Shown here piece by piece: positions 10,546 to 24,015 of a DNA stretch of 64,000 bases. Both the position numbers and the translations under genes were made by a program. Below the pieces are notes generated by a model. That model saw only the letters and a list, made by a program, of their open reading frames with translations. It searched no databases and was not told where the DNA came from. Within the stretch, counting starts at the first letter, position 1; each line of letters opens with the position of its first letter. Source of the DNA: Tenrec ecaudatus (taxonomy: Eukaryota > Chordata > Mammalia > Afrosoricida > Tenrecidae); the NCBI RefSeq assembly GCF_050624435.1, contig NC_134536.1, positions 7,444,758 through 7,508,757 on the forward strand. The letters are read 5' to 3'.

Positions 10546-11844
10546 GAGCCATGGGGTGTTTTCTGGAATGATGGCACGTGCTGAATGGGTAATTCAAGAA
10601 AAGCAAGTCACTGCCTGATTTCTGGAGGATTAGAAATGACTCATTTGGTTTGGAATAGTCTGGCTTAGAAGGGCTAGTGCAATAATTCCAACGATGTTCT
10701 CCAACACACAGTTGAGTTTAGAGCTCAGCAGGGTTATCCAGCCTGAATGTCAGAAATTGATTGTCATCTAAGATGGGAGGCACCACTTCTCTTCTGCTTT
10801 CCGGACCCTTGGTTCCCAACTCAAACTTCTCAGCACCTGGCCCTGCGGCTGGGAGGTGGCTGTGTAGCAGTGCCTTTCCCCACGGCATGGGGAGAGGACC
10901 CAGAGAGGGACCTGCTCTAGAATGACCACTCAGGGGTCCTACAATTTACCAACCACACTCGAGCAACACAAGATACTCCAGACAATAATAATGGAAGCTG
11001 AGCTCCTAGCTGGGGTTGAGGCCTCTACGGCTCCACAGTGTACCTGCCAACGTAGGCACCTCCTCCCCAAGTGGGAGGCCCTCCCCTGGCCTTCCTCTGG
11101 CACAGGGTGGACTCGCCTCTGCTTCCTCTTCCCTGCTGAGTCTGGGCAGACCAGGTGTCCCATCTAAGTGTTCCTCACAGAGAAGACTTGTGATGATCCA
11201 GCATGGTCTCTCATAGGCACCATGCGTATTGGTGCCTGGAGGACTCACACTCCCTGGTTTTGCTCACATACATCCTCACCCCCGGGCGGAGAAGTCCAGG
11301 CTCTGCGGGTTGGATTTTAGAAATGGCCATCAACTCTGCTCTGCCGGGCCTCCATATGGGATACACAAGAAGTTCTCTTGGGGGGCTTTATGGAAGCCCC
11401 CATTCCCTAGGTGTGAGATGAGGGATAAACTACCTATATTATTCCTCTCACCTCAGAGCAGGGCTCTAGCTTTTTCTAACAGTCTTTCCATCTGCACTTA
11501 GAACGAATGAGATGCTCGAGTCACAGAATTGTTTGTAGCAGGTCCAATCCATCCTCACGAGCATTCTGTCTTGCTTATGGTAGTGCCCCAGCAGAGAATT
11601 ACAGGCTGACATCCTGCCACCTTTGCAAGGGTTTTTAAGCCAATAAGCTTTTCTCCGTCTCTCCCTCCCCCGCCACCACCCCGTTGGGTCTTCTTAAAGT
11701 AAGTAGGGTTACTCGTGACAGTCACATTCCAGTGTTCAGATGGATCTGACCACCGAGTCGCTCTTCCTAGAGAAACCCAAAGCCATTGGCAGTATCTCTC
11801 CCTCCAAGCAACCACCCCTCACCCGCTCTTCCTTGTCCCTGCAG

Positions 11845-11993
11845 ACTGCATGTTTGGCAATGGCAAAAGTTATCGTGGCAAGAAGGCGACCACGGCTACG
11901 GGCACCCCGTGTCAGGAGTGGGCAGCCCAGGAGCCCCACGAGCACACCATTTTCACTCCGGAGACAAATCCGCAGGCAGGGCTGGAGAAAAAC
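11845..11993 (+). CDS. PLG: PLG exon 12: first half of kringle 5
   Basis: The acceptor is ccttgtccctgcag and the donor GTAAGG; the exon is 149 bp. Two bases complete the Asp codon begun in exon 11 (EEPD-CMFG) and the exon ends in phase 0. It encodes the N-terminal half of kringle 5 with Cys 1 ([12 protein letters not shown]) and Cys 2 (GTPCQEWAA), and the family block [14 protein letters not shown]. Kringle 5 takes part in the compact closed form of the zymogen and binds alkyl-amine ligands. Confidence 0.97.
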
Positions 11994-13239
<1,246 letters not shown>

Positions 13240-13624
13240 TAAGGGACCAAACCCATCTGCTGTTGGCAAGTCCATTCTGAGTCGTGGGGAGCTGGCAGGA
13301 CAGAGTAGGACTGCCCCCAGCCCAGGGTTTCCAAGGCTGTAGATCTCCAGAGAAGCACACTGCTATACCTTCCTCTTGCCGAGGCGCTGGGCTCCCACCT
13401 GGATTTTAGGAGTAGCAGCCGAGCACTGGGCCACTGGACCACAGGGCATCCCTCTTTGAAAAGAAACTGCTTCTCAAATATAGGCAGTGATCCTCTCCTG
13501 AATGTGGGGCTACAGAAGAGGCCGTGTGAACCGAGCCTTCAAGGGAGGCGGTGGCTGCCCAGTGAGGGGACTCTCGAACCTGTCAACTTTGGGGTCCTAC
13601 TTGCTAGAAGCCTCCTAACTCAAA

Positions 13625-13822
13625 AACGCACTGCCATGAAATCGATGCCAATTCATGGCAACCCTATAGCACAGGGTAGAAATGCCCCTGTGAGTTTCTG
13701 AGACTGTAACTCTTTACGGCAGTAGAAAGTCTGGTCTTTCTCCTTTGGCACGGATGGTGGTTTTGAACTGCTGAGATTGCAGTTAGCAGCCCAGTTCATA
13801 ACCACTATGCCACCAGGGCTCC
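13625..13822 (-). mobile_element. AfroSINE, antisense
   Basis: A full-length antisense copy runs from 'actgccatgaaatcgatgcc' to 'aaccactatgccaccagggc'. Confidence 0.9.
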
Positions 13823-14580
13823 AGTGAAGGGACATTTAAGAGCCTCCACAGAGCAAGGATAGCGGTGATCTGATCAGCCTTGCGTGGCTCTAATTAGCTC
13901 TCCAAAGTTCAGTTTGGAACAGACATTTGTAGCTAGCAACACAGCAGCTTCAAAGTAAGAAAACACAATAACACGGAACAGTGATACATAGAAAGGTATA
14001 CAGTAAACCTCTAAGTTGTCAGCCTAAGAGTCCGGTGAACAGTACAGCAGAGTCCCAGTTTCCCTTCTCCCAAGATGACTAAGCACTGAGCATCTCCTGA
14101 CTTCACACCTTAGAGAAGCGTGCCTGGTCGCTTTCACTGTGCTCTGAGACTCTTCTGAGGCACAGAAGGCTTGAACCAGGAAAGGGGAGATGGCATCCAC
14201 TCCTAAAAGATCGGGATACCAAATCTCGAAAAGAATAAGTCCCTTGGATTTGGAACTGATATTACTTTCTGCCGATCAGCCCTTTGGCAGAATTTGCCGT
14301 GGGTCACAGGAAAATGGTCTCAGCGGCTGTTTTGTTTGGTCCGGTTGCATGTGGCGGTGTCTGCAGAGGGGCCGAGCGCTGGAGGAGAGAAATGTGTGCT
14401 GCCGAGCGATTAGACCGTGCTGGCAGAGCATTTGCCCAGGCAGTTTGGTGGAATGGTTGAGAGCGTGCATTTGGGCCACTGTTGAGTGAGCAGGAGAGAG
14501 CAAGGTGAGGGAAGGCGGATAGGAGCAGCTGGGCTTGGCTGCTGTGATTGTACAAGGGCTTTGCGTCCTCTGGGCTTGCT

Positions 14581-14965
14581 GTAAGACGTTGTGAGGTGCC
14601 ACTGAGTTGGGTCCGACTCAAAGCGACCCTCTTCACCGCAGACGGAAACACTGCCTGGCCCGGCTCCCTCCTCACCATGCTTCCTGAGCCAGAGCCCACG
14701 GTCGCAGCCATGCTGTCCTGCCATCTCCTCAAAGGCCTTCCTCTTTTTAGCTGCCCCTCCACTTTACCAAGTACGATGTCCTTCTCCAGGGACAGGTCTC
14801 CCCGACACCATGCACAACATATGTAAGACGAAGCCTTGCCACCCTTGCCTCCAACGAGCATCCTCCTGGCCGTACTTCGTTCAGGATTGGTTCGTTTGTC
14901 CCTTCAGCCGTCCGTGGGACATTCTTCGCCAGCACTCTAATCCAAATGCATCGATTCTGGAGTTT
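14581..14965 (-). mobile_element. RTE/BovB 3' fragment, antisense
   Basis: Antisense landmarks appear in order: 'gtgaggtgccactgagttgg', 'ccatctcctcaaaggccttc', 'ccaagtacgatgtccttctc', 'aagacgaagccttgccaccc' and 'aatccaaatgcatcgattct'. The long open frames on the - strand here are relics of the element and not host genes. Confidence 0.8.
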
Positions 14966-15654
14966 GCATGAATTTATAGCGGTCTCCAATGGGTGCTTTT
15001 GGATGCTCTGCAAACGTTCTCTTGGTGCCTGGTCCCCACCCCTCCCCTCTCTTTCCCCCTTGACTGCCTCTTCTCCTTTGGCTGGTGACTCAGGAGCCTC
15101 CAACTGCCAGGTTTCTCCAGCCTTCACAGGCTTCCTGTTCACAGGATTATCCTGAAGTTGAGCCTTAACTTGAGTTCCCGTCATGAGTCTACAGCCGTGC
15201 CTGGGATCCCCTACAACTCCCATTTAAAGTCCTCTGATGGAGCGTCAAGCCTGGGGCTCCCCCTTCAGCAGGAAAAGACCTCCAACTTCAAATGACCCCA
15301 CTGAAACCCTTCTTGCCACGCGTGTAGTTCGCCTCACACGCTACCATCATGGTGGTGGTGAAGCTCACAGTCCCCTGGACACTTATTTTAAAGTTGCCCT
15401 CTTCCTTATTTGCCTTCTCTCACTGATCTTGAAGAATGGGGTACCCTGGCGTCTTCACCATGGGTAAGGAGACAAGAATTGTAGGACCAGAACTTGAACT
15501 GGTTCATTTCGGTTTGATTCCTTCCTGCACATTTGCATCTGCACCCCAGCTAGACTGAATCAGAATCTCCATTTTAACAAGATTCCTAGGCAATCCTTAT
15601 GTGTCCTGAGCAATCTGGTTAAGATGTGGATTCTGCTATGGTGACTTGTCTTAC

Positions 15655-15860
15655 TCCAGGAGCACTGTGGTGGAGGGCTTACTCCATGGTCGGCTAACAG
15701 GGTCAGCAGTTCGAAAGCACCAGCTGCCTCGTGGGAGAAAGACAGGGCTTTCCACTCCTGTAAGGAATCAGTCTCAAACTCACAGGGGCAGTTCTACCCT
15801 GTCCTGTAGGCCCCTATCTGTTGGTATTGACTCAATGGCAGGGGGTTTGGTTTTGTGTGT
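15655..15860 (+). mobile_element. AfroSINE
   Basis: The tRNA-like part 'cagggtcagcagttcgaaagc' and the end 'actcaatggcagggggtttg' are clear. It ends in a short GT run. Confidence 0.85.
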
Positions 15861-16084
15861 GTGTGTCTTACTCCCCCCTTGAGCAAGTTTGGAGCTTCGA
15901 TAGAATCATCCAATTAAACATTCATTTTCTATTCTTCCTCACTCGGATGTGAAGCTTAGAAACTGGTTTTATTTGGATCGTTTTAGAATGAGGCATCTTT
16001 TAAAGCTGGCTTGTTTGCCTTTTGTCCTCTCTTTCTTTGAAGGTTTCATTGTTTGGTGTATGAGAAATTTTGAAATTTGTTTAT

Positions 16085-17000
16085 TTTTTTGACCATCTTA
16101 TTTATTGTACTTTGAGTGAAAGTTTACAGAGCATATTAACTTCCCACTCAGCAATTTAAACACAGTTGGTTTAGTGACATTGGTTGCAGCCCTCCTCACT
16201 GTAAGAGCACTCTTTTAATTCACACCTCCCCTCCCTCATCCCCCTGCCCCCTGCCAACACCCCCCCCCCCTTTCCCGGGGTTGTTTCCCTTCACTCATCC
16301 TTCTTACCTCTTCTTGCCGTCTGGACTTTTGTCCTTTGACAAATGTTACCCTCTGGGTCTTGCCAGGTCGGCTGCTATAAGAAGCAGGCTTTCCTCGGGC
16401 ATTATTGTTCACGTCATAGGCCTGCCTACTGTCTGGCTTCCGCCGTTGGTGCACCAGTGTGTCGTACAGTGGTGTCTTGTATTGGAATGACGCTGGAAGC
16501 AATGCCACTGATAGTTCAAGTACCAGGAGGGTCAACCATGGTGGACAGAAGTCCCAGAGTTTCCAGGCTAAGACATGAGGATAAAGGATCTGGCAAACCA
16601 CATCTCAAGTCAGTGGCCAGCTCTTTCCCTTCAGTGGACCACAGATGCTAGGATCTCTGTAACAGCTGTACACAGGGTCATGGATTCACTTTTGGCTTCT
16701 CAATTCTGTTCCATTCGTCGGTGTCTGGTGTTGTACCAGTGCCGTGCTGTTTTGACTATGGTAGCTCTGTAGTAGGCTTGGTGATCAAGAAGTGTGAAGC
16801 CTGCTACTTTCTTTTCCTTCCTTAATAGTTCTTTACTTATCCAGAGTATCTTTCTTTTCTGTGTAAAGCAAGTGATTCATTTCTTCCCCATGGCTTGTAA
16901 GGATATTAATGGAATCTGGATTGGAATTTCATTAAAACTGCAGATTATTTTGGGTAGTATTAGCATTTTTACCATCTTAAATCTTCACCTGCATGAGCAT
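16085..17000 (-). mobile_element. L1 ORF2 end and 3' UTR, antisense
   Basis: The left part ('attgtactttgagtgaaag', 'gtttagtgacattggttgc') is an L1 3' UTR read backwards. The right part ('gttccattcgtcggtgtctg', 'gtgttgtaccagtgccgtgc', 'ttggaatttcattaaaactg') is antisense ORF2 C-terminus. It is decayed. Confidence 0.75.
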
Positions 17001-17703
17001 GGTATGTTCTCCCAGATTTTGTGTATTTAAATGAGAAAATTTCTTAAAATTTCCAAGCCTTTACATTATTTTTAATTTACAAAGAAAACTCATCGACTAA
17101 AAAGAATCATTGCTTAACCTTTAAGCTACACATGTGTTTCTTTAAGGAGTCCAGAGGGATGTAAAAGCTGGCTGAGAGAAGCAGCATTTCAACTTAGGCG
17201 AGTTGTTCTTGCTACATCCAATAACACACACCTACACAACATGTACACACACACAGTCATAGTGATAAATATCCTCAGTGCCTTTCCATAGGGATGGCCA
17301 AGTACAGTTTTTAGGAATCTTTACCTTGTTTAGATAAGGATGGTGATAGGAATGATGATTTGGTGTTCTGCACATAACACGAAGAGTCAGAATAACAATT
17401 TTGTTAATAAACGTCATCCCAGAAAGAACTTATCCTAATTTCTCATACCAATTTATTCATCACTCCCCAACAAAATAATAGCAAAGTATTTATATTTTTC
17501 TGAAAATAGAGGGTCGTGTGATGTCTACCACCACTTTTAAACTTAGAGAAGTCTCCCCCCCCAAAAAAAAATGCTTGTGTTTACAATTTAGTTTGGCCTC
17601 AGAAGGTTCATTCCCAGTGCTTTGGTTGTGAGATGTTCTCTGGTCCTGAATTACTTGATTACTGCTACCTTTGGCTCTTCCAATGTGACCCCCCCCGCTT
17701 TGA

Positions 17704-17835
<132 letters not shown>

Positions 17836-18498
17836 TAAGCCCATAACAAGACACAAAGTATCCCAGCTTCCCAAGTGAAACCCTCACATCCGTGGGGAGC
17901 TCCGGCACTCCGGAGGCGAATGCCCTCCTCTCTCTGCTGCTCCCAGGGAGGAAATGACACGATACAAAAAAATGCAATAGTGTTGTTTTAGGTCCTCTGC
18001 ATTGAAAGTTGCCAGAATCTTCTTGTTCTGTGCCACCGTTAGGAAAACCTGAAGATACAGCACTCTATGCCCAACCCAGTGTTGCTGAAGGAGTGCAGAA
18101 GGCGCTGTGTGTGTGTGTGTTCCCCATATCCATAATTCTGCTGTCAGAGGAAAAGGGTGGGGCAGGTTAAAGAAATGTGACATATTAGGAGAGAGATGCA
18201 ATCGACGATCGACAGTCCATCACAGATAAAATCCCCAATCCAAACCTGTGGCCCTCGGGCTTTGCTGGGTGATGTCTTCATTCGCCTGCTCTCCCAAGTC
18301 CAAAGTCTGCTTCAGAGAGGCTCACACCATTGGGATGGAGCCACCACTTGCCCAAGCCATCTGTAAATAAAGTCAATCATTTAGAGACCATCTCCTCAAA
18401 AGTAAGTTTTCTTAGGTACCATCCGCAAACACCCAAGCTGTACGGCTATTCAGGGCTGCATTTCACTCCCTGAAGGTAGATCCATCAGATTGTTCATA

Positions 18499-19050
18499 AC
18501 CCAACCTAACCCAACCCAACCCAACCCAACCCAACCCAACCCAACCCAACCAATCCAAACCAACCCAACCCAACCCAACCCAACCCAACCCAACCCAACC
18601 CAACCCAACCAATCCAAACCAAACCAATCCAAACCAACCCAACCCAACCCAACCAAACCAAACCAATCCAAACCAAACCAACCCAACCCAACACAACACA
18701 ACCCATCCAAACCAAACCAACCCAACTCAACCCAACCCAACCAATCCAAACCAATCCAATCCAATCCAAACCAACCCAACCCAACCCAACCAAACCAAAC
18801 CAATCCAAACCAAACCAACCCAACCCAACACAACACAACCCATCCAAACCAAACCAACCCAACTCAACCCAACCCAACCAATCCAAACCAATCCAATCCA
18901 ATCCAAACCAACCCAACCCAACCCAACCCAACCAATCCAAACCAATCCAATCCAAACCAACCCAACCCAATGCAACCCAACCCAACCCAACCAATCCAAC
19001 CCAACCCAACCAACCAAACCCAACCCAACCAATCCAAACCAAGCCAAAAG
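18499..19050. repeat. CCAAC-type satellite with 137-bp higher-order duplication
   Basis: About 550 bases of AACCC/CCAAC pentamers mixed with ATCCAAACC-type decamers. A variant block containing 'acacaacacaaccc' occurs twice with identical surroundings, offset by exactly 137 bases (about 18690 and 18827). The repeat lacks in-frame stops on either strand, which produces long low-complexity open frames without biological meaning. Confidence 0.95.
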
Positions 19051-19059
19051 AAAAATCCC

Positions 19060-19212
19060 TGAAATCAAACTCATGGATTCTGACTCATAGTCACCCTATA
19101 GGACAAAGCAGAACTGCCCCTATGGGTTTCCAGAATGTAACTCTTTATGGGAGAAGAATGCCTCATTTTCCCCCTCTTACTGAGTGGCTGGTAGTTTTGA
19201 ACCTCATGGCTA
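19060..19212 (-). mobile_element. AfroSINE, antisense, truncated
   Basis: It reads 'tgactcatagtcaccctatag', 'gtaactctttatgggagaag' and 'ggctggtagttttgaacctc'. The tRNA-like end is cut off where the next SINE begins. Confidence 0.85.
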
Positions 19213-19412
19213 GCAGCCTTGGTGGTGGAGGGGCAATGCATCGGGCTGCTAACTGCTAGGCTGGCAGTTTGAAACTGTCAGCTGCTCCTTTGGATACGGA
19301 TGAGCCTGTCCTATTCCTGTAAAGGCTACAGTCTCGGAGACCCACAGGGGCAGCTCTACCCTGTCCTGCAGGGTTGCTGTGAGTCGGATATCAGTCCGAT
19401 GGCCATGAGCTA
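19213..19412 (+). mobile_element. AfroSINE, sense
   Basis: It follows the antisense copy without a gap ('agcagccttggtggtggagg') and ends 'gctgtgagtcggatatcag'. The two copies form an inverted repeat. Confidence 0.85.
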
Positions 19413-19800
19413 GAGACTATTCACAGGTCTTGTCAAATAAGAACAGTCAAGGAAGCTGAGAGAGGAAGCTCCTTGGCTGGACACATCTGTTGGGGTATAG
19501 GGTTCATGGGCCACAGCTGTTCTGTTCTCCCATGAACATGATGAGCCTGAGAGGTCTCTCCAAGAAGCCATCTCAGAGACTGGTATGAATGCCGTCCCCC
19601 CACCCCCCCGCCAGGAAAACCCATCACGGAAGCACCACTCAGAGTTCCCGCTCTGCTGATGCAGGGCTGCTACTCTTTGTTGTGGTGCCAGGGCAGGAGG
19701 GAGATGTCGAAATGGAATGAACAATTGTTTCTGGCTTCTGTAGAGTGGGGCAGAACGACTGTCGTATAGAAACCAGCACCCTGACATTTCTCTCCTCCAG

Positions 19801-19875
19801 GTTTGGAATGCACTTTTGTGGAGGCACTTTACTGGCCCCGCAGTGGGTTTTGACGGCTGCCCACTGCTTGGAAAG
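19801..19875 (+). CDS. PLG: PLG exon 15: catalytic histidine
   Basis: The acceptor is ttctctcctccag and the donor GTATGT; the exon is 75 bp. It begins with the base completing the Arg codon of exon 14 ([11 protein letters not shown]) and ends after two bases of the next Arg codon. LTAAHCLE carries the catalytic His, and the two cysteines of FCGG and HCLE form the conserved disulfide around it. Human GGTLISPEWVL is [11 protein letters not shown] here, a mild change. Confidence 0.97.
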
Positions 19876-20865
19876 GTATGTGCAGAGCCTGAGAGACAGG
19901 AAGACTAGTCTTAAGAACTTCTTCCCTCTTCCTGTCTTGGCTTCCTCCTTCCCTCCCTTCCTCCCTCCTTCTTCTTTTCACCTTTCTTTACGTCCTTCAG
20001 GAGACCTGGTGGCACAGTGGATTACACATCAGGCTGCGGACTGTAAGATCGGCAGTTTGAAACCACCAGTCGCTCTGTGGGAGAAAGACGGGCTTAAAGT
20101 CTCAAAGCCATCAGGGGGAGTTCTCCCCTGTCCTGTAGAGTCATGGTGAATTGGCACTGACTTGATGGCAGTGGATTTGCGTTGGGTTTTAATTCCCTGA
20201 AGCATGATGGGTGGAGAATAATCCAGTCTTACAATCTGCTGAGAAAAATGCCATCTTCGATAGAGGTCTCTACCGCTCAGCATAAAGAGGGGTACAAAGG
20301 GCAGGGGGCTTCAGGGAAGGCAGAGAGATCACCAAGAAGGAAGGTTTCACCCAGACCGTGGCTGGTAGCCTGGGCCTTGAAAGAAGTGTGGCTTTGGGAC
20401 CCACAGAACATGAGCCGTGGGAAGTGAGGGATCTGAATTCAGGAGGTATATAGATATTCCCATTCTAGAGAGTTCATCTAAGTGGGAGCCTTTGGTGTAT
20501 ATTTAAAAAACAGATTTCTCTAGCTCTCATGTGGAGGATGGGCTGTAAGGGAGAGAAATGACAAAGAATGGAGTCGTTGGGCATAACAGGCCTGGTCACC
20601 ACCAGCCACCCTGACATGGGTGTCTGTCCTTATGCTGGCTTCTATGCTGGGGCCAGTCTTCCTCTGTAAGAAGACCAGAAGGAGCCGGGAGAAGGTCCCT
20701 CAAGAGCCTGGGTCAGATGAAGCATGACTGTTTCTGGCCACTCAGAGGTCCTCAGTCCTGGGTCATAGTGTCAAGGGCTGACAACAGGAGTTTGTGGCAC
20801 CGCAGGGGTGTCCACAAAAGGACAGGGCCATGCTTTCCTCCTAACCCCACCACCTGCTGTCCCAG
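19876..20865 (+). other. PLG: PLG intron 15
   Basis: A 1-kb intron with a pyrimidine-rich stretch (19920-19998) and one AfroSINE (19999). In 20200-20860 I see no feature. Confidence 0.85.
19999..20190 (+). mobile_element. AfroSINE
   Basis: It starts 'caggagacctggtggcacag', has 'taagatcggcagtttgaaac' and ends 'gacttgatggcagtggattt'. It lies 124 bp downstream of exon 15 and is opposite in strand to the copy at 19060. Confidence 0.9.
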
Positions 20866-21006
20866 GTCCCGCAGGGCATCCTCCTACAAGGTCATCCTGG
20901 GCGCACACCGAGAAGTGAATCTGGAGGCCGACGTTCAAGACATCGAGGTTTCTAGGCTGTTCTTGGAGCCCACCCGAGCAGACATTGCCTTGCTGAAGCT
21001 AAGCAG
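20866..21006 (+). CDS. PLG: PLG exon 16: catalytic aspartate
   Basis: The acceptor is cacctgctgtcccag and the donor GTACGA; the exon is 141 bp, opening with one base and closing with two bases of split codons. It encodes [20 protein letters not shown], then [20 protein letters not shown]. The Asp of DIALL is the triad Asp. The family block LGAHxEVNLE is kept. The frame runs on into exon 17 through an Arg codon. Confidence 0.97.
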
Positions 21007-23078
21007 GTACGAACTGCTTCATCTGTGGGCTTTCCCATGCCTGCGGCCATTTTTTGGATGCTTGGGCATGTCCGGCACAGGAGAGCTTTTGTGGTGAGCG
21101 GGGCACACTGGTGCCGTGGAGAGAAGCCTGGGTGGGAGTCAGCACACCCAGACTCCGGCCCAGAGCTGCCTGACAGCAGTCGCTCAGGGGGCCGCAGCTT
21201 CTTCAATGTGTAGGAGTGAGTTTCTGAAACACGAGGTTTTACACCGAGAGCTCTTTCATATCATTTCATCACATCAGTCAATTGGTGCATGATCAGAAAA
21301 GGACTCTGTGATTCCCGTGGGGCTGGCGGCTCCTCTCCAAGTAGGAGTACGCTTGGGGGAGTCCAATGAGATCTTGTGCTGAAGAAAACTGCAGCTGACC
21401 ATCTGCCTCGGTTTTCTCTCGCCTTTCGAAAGGGCGTTTTTAGGAAGTCTGACAAAGCACTAACATTGCCTCCATGACTTCAAGTTCGGAGTAGTCTGCG
21501 GCAGATCCCCACGGACGCTGAAGAAACAGGTGCTATTTTGAGGACAGGCAGCAAGGCCTGCGGAGGACCTCAGCTCCCTCTGATGCGGTCCCGGTGACAG
21601 TGGGACAGTGCTGACTGTGATGGACAGGGACAGGCCAATGGGTGGCTAGTGGTCAGGAGCTCAGTATGCTGTTCTGCCCTGTCTGTTTCACAAATACTTG
21701 GAAACTCTCGTGGGTCAGTAAACCGAGGGCTTTGTCTGATAGATGGTGGAGTGGTTACTCACTGCGTGGTCAGCAGTTCGAAACCACCAGCCACTTGGAG
21801 GTAGAAGGACGAGGCTTTCCACTACAGTAAAGAGTTATGGTCTCAGAGCCCCCCAGGGGAAGTTCTATCCTGCCTTAGAGGGTCGCTATGAGTCGGCATG
21901 GTTTGATGGCAGTGGATTATAGTGCTGGAAGATGAGTCCCCTAGGTCTGAGAACCCTCCGAATACACAGAGGCCACCACAGCAGACCTGGACGTACCAGC
22001 CACCTTGAAGATGGTGCAGGATTATGTTTTGTCCTGTTGGGCATGCGGTAGCCAATAGTTAATGCTCAGTCAAAGCCAAGCAACAGTAACAACCAACTAA
22101 GGGCTGACTTTCCGAGATGTTCTGATAGTGCGAAAGGAAAAGGGGTCTAAAGAGCAGCTGATTCTCCTCATGCCCCCCAGCCTCTGTCCCATCACCCTCA
22201 TCTTCCAGTAAACTCAACTCTTCCTTCCCCCATGACCCTCCGAGGTGTGGGCCAAGTGACTGAAGCGATTCTGGGCTCTGTGACGGGCAGTGGTCAATTC
22301 AAAGTTTCAGAAGACCTACCCTCCTACTTGGAGAGTCTACAACAATTGATGTCTCACAAGGAACATCTTTAAAGTGAGCTCTTTGGGGAGGATGGTTGTG
22401 ATACTCGGTCTAGCTTGGCCTTCAAGAAGGGGTGCTCGTTTCAAAGTTGGTGACCGTGTTGATGGGGGTTTTCCTTTGAGCTTATTGAGGTGGAATTGAA
22501 TCTAAAATATCCAAGCGTAAGTATTTAAGATGCCCTGGGACTCTACTGCCATTGTTTATGCACTGTGCTAATTGCAAACTCTTTGGTTTCATAACCAGTA
22601 CGTGGGTAAGTCTTAGAAATGTAGTGCAATGCGATTGACAGAGAGAAAGAGGGGCAGATTCACATGCATGGAGCAATCGGCTTCATGACCACCCAGTACA
22701 CTGTCGCCGCTTCTGGCCCTGGACAGGATTGCTGCTAGAAGTTTCATGGATGGATCGAGGCCCCAATCAATGAATGTCTTTGGGTGTACTGACTCTAAAA
22801 TTCCAGTGGTGAACAGGGCCCACATGTAAAGTGGGTGTGGGCCAGACCCTGCTCAGGGGCAGCCACCTGCAGCAGTTTCCTAACACAGCAGATGCTTCTA
22901 AAAATGCTTTCATAACGTGCGCTGGGCACACAGGAGGAGGCAATGCTTTTGTCCACTAGCTCTAGGCCAGCGAAACAAGAAAACACCAACTTGGAAAATT
23001 CTGGGTCTTTAAGCAGGTGGCTCCTCACTGAGGGTGACCGGGGACGACCACCTGTGAACTGTGATGTTTTTCCTTTAG
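21007..23078 (+). other. PLG: PLG intron 16
   Basis: A 2.1-kb intron with one AfroSINE (21735). The rest (21010-21730 and 21930-23070) shows no recognisable feature. Confidence 0.85.
21735..21920 (+). mobile_element. AfroSINE
   Basis: It has 'gtggtcagcagttcgaaacc', 'actacagtaaagagttatgg' and 'gggtcgctatgagtcggcat'. The first 15-20 bases are worn. Confidence 0.85.
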
Positions 23079-23185
23079 GCCTGCCATCATCACTGACAAA
23101 GTCATCCCAGCTTGCTTGCCTTCCACCAATTATGTGGTGGCTGACCGGACAGAATGCTACATCACCGGCTGGGGTGAGACGAAAG
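23079..23185 (+). CDS. PLG: PLG exon 17: protease middle
   Basis: The acceptor is gtttttcctttag and the donor GTGAGA; the exon is 107 bp. It encodes [20 protein letters not shown] and then [15 protein letters not shown]. The Cys of IPACLP pairs with the connector Cys of exon 14 in plasmin. ITGWGET is the conserved protease block. One base at the end starts the Gly codon completed in exon 18. Confidence 0.97.
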
Positions 23186-23497
23186 GTGAGACAGTCCATG
23201 CGTGGCCCCCATAATGCCTGGCTTCCCCGGACAGCCCACGTGAGCCACGAGAGTTGTGCATGCTCCTTGCAATGATGGGTGCTGGGGAGTCTGCCCTCTC
23301 CTGAGTCTGGGCCCTTCCCCTATCTTCATGACAGGTCAGCCAGAGACATGCGGGAGGAGGAGGGACGATCTTCTTGCAATCACTCATCATCATTTCAACC
23401 TTAATATAATTTCCCCAAGTAAATAAGAACACTGCCCCCACCCCCATCAATTAAGCTTGTTAGACTATTTCCCACTGAAGTTGGCCCTACTGGGTTC

Positions 23498-23705
23498 CTG
23501 GAGCCCCAGGGGCACAGTGGCTATGTGTTGGGCTGCCAACCACAAGGTCGGCAGTTCAAAACCACCCGGCACTCTTTGGGAGAAAGGCGAGGCACTCTAT
23601 GCTCTGAAAGAGTTCCAGTCTTGGAAACCCTCGGGGGCAATCCCACCCTGTCCTGTAGGTTTGCTGAGTCCGAATCAACTTGATGGCAGTGAGTTGGGAT
23701 TTTTT
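23498..23705 (+). mobile_element. AfroSINE
   Basis: It starts 'tggagccccaggggcacagt', has 'cacaaggtcggcagttcaaa' and ends 'acttgatggcagtgagttgg' followed by a T run. Confidence 0.9.
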
Positions 23706-24015
23706 TTGTTTTATACTGGGTTCCCAACCTGGGCCTTCTGGTGTGTTGGTGGAGAGGTTGTTCAGAAGATGAGAGGACAGCCTGAGGGAGGATGGGACAG
23801 CTTCTCACCCGCAGGTCTGGGATGGCATTGGACATTGGGGTGCAGCGTGAGACAGGAATGCGTGTCTGTGCCGCGCGTGCCCTGGTAGTGATGAGACCCC
23901 TGAGACCTGGGCCCTTGCTCACAGGAACACTTGACGAACAGCGGCTTGGGGTCTCTGCCTCTGTGGTCACCGTTCTGAGAGTGGTGTCGGGACCACAGGA
24001 AGAGTCCCGGTCTGC

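Larger units (their letters stand above)
9700..11844 (+). other. PLG: PLG intron 11
   Basis: This 2.1-kb intron carries an antisense L1 3' UTR insertion at 9765 and a diverged AfroSINE at 10369. In 10560-11840 I recognise no repeat or gene; a short C-rich, pyrimidine-rich stretch (11660-11690) and a good acceptor tract lie near exon 12. Confidence 0.85.

Noticed and set aside
14304..15223. Long open frames on the - strand (158-185 codons)
   Set aside because: The part up to about 14965 is RTE/BovB sequence and the rest shows no family resemblance, codon pattern or splice structure.
18499..19050. Interstitial telomere repeat
   Set aside because: The unit is CCAAC/AACCC with ATCCAAACC variants and not the vertebrate hexamer CCCTAA.
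18490..19062. 190-codon Gln/Asn/Pro/Thr-rich frame and Trp/Gly/Leu-rich frames on the other strand
   Set aside because: They come from the CCAAC satellite, which lacks stops by composition. There is no start context, no unique sequence and no splice signals.
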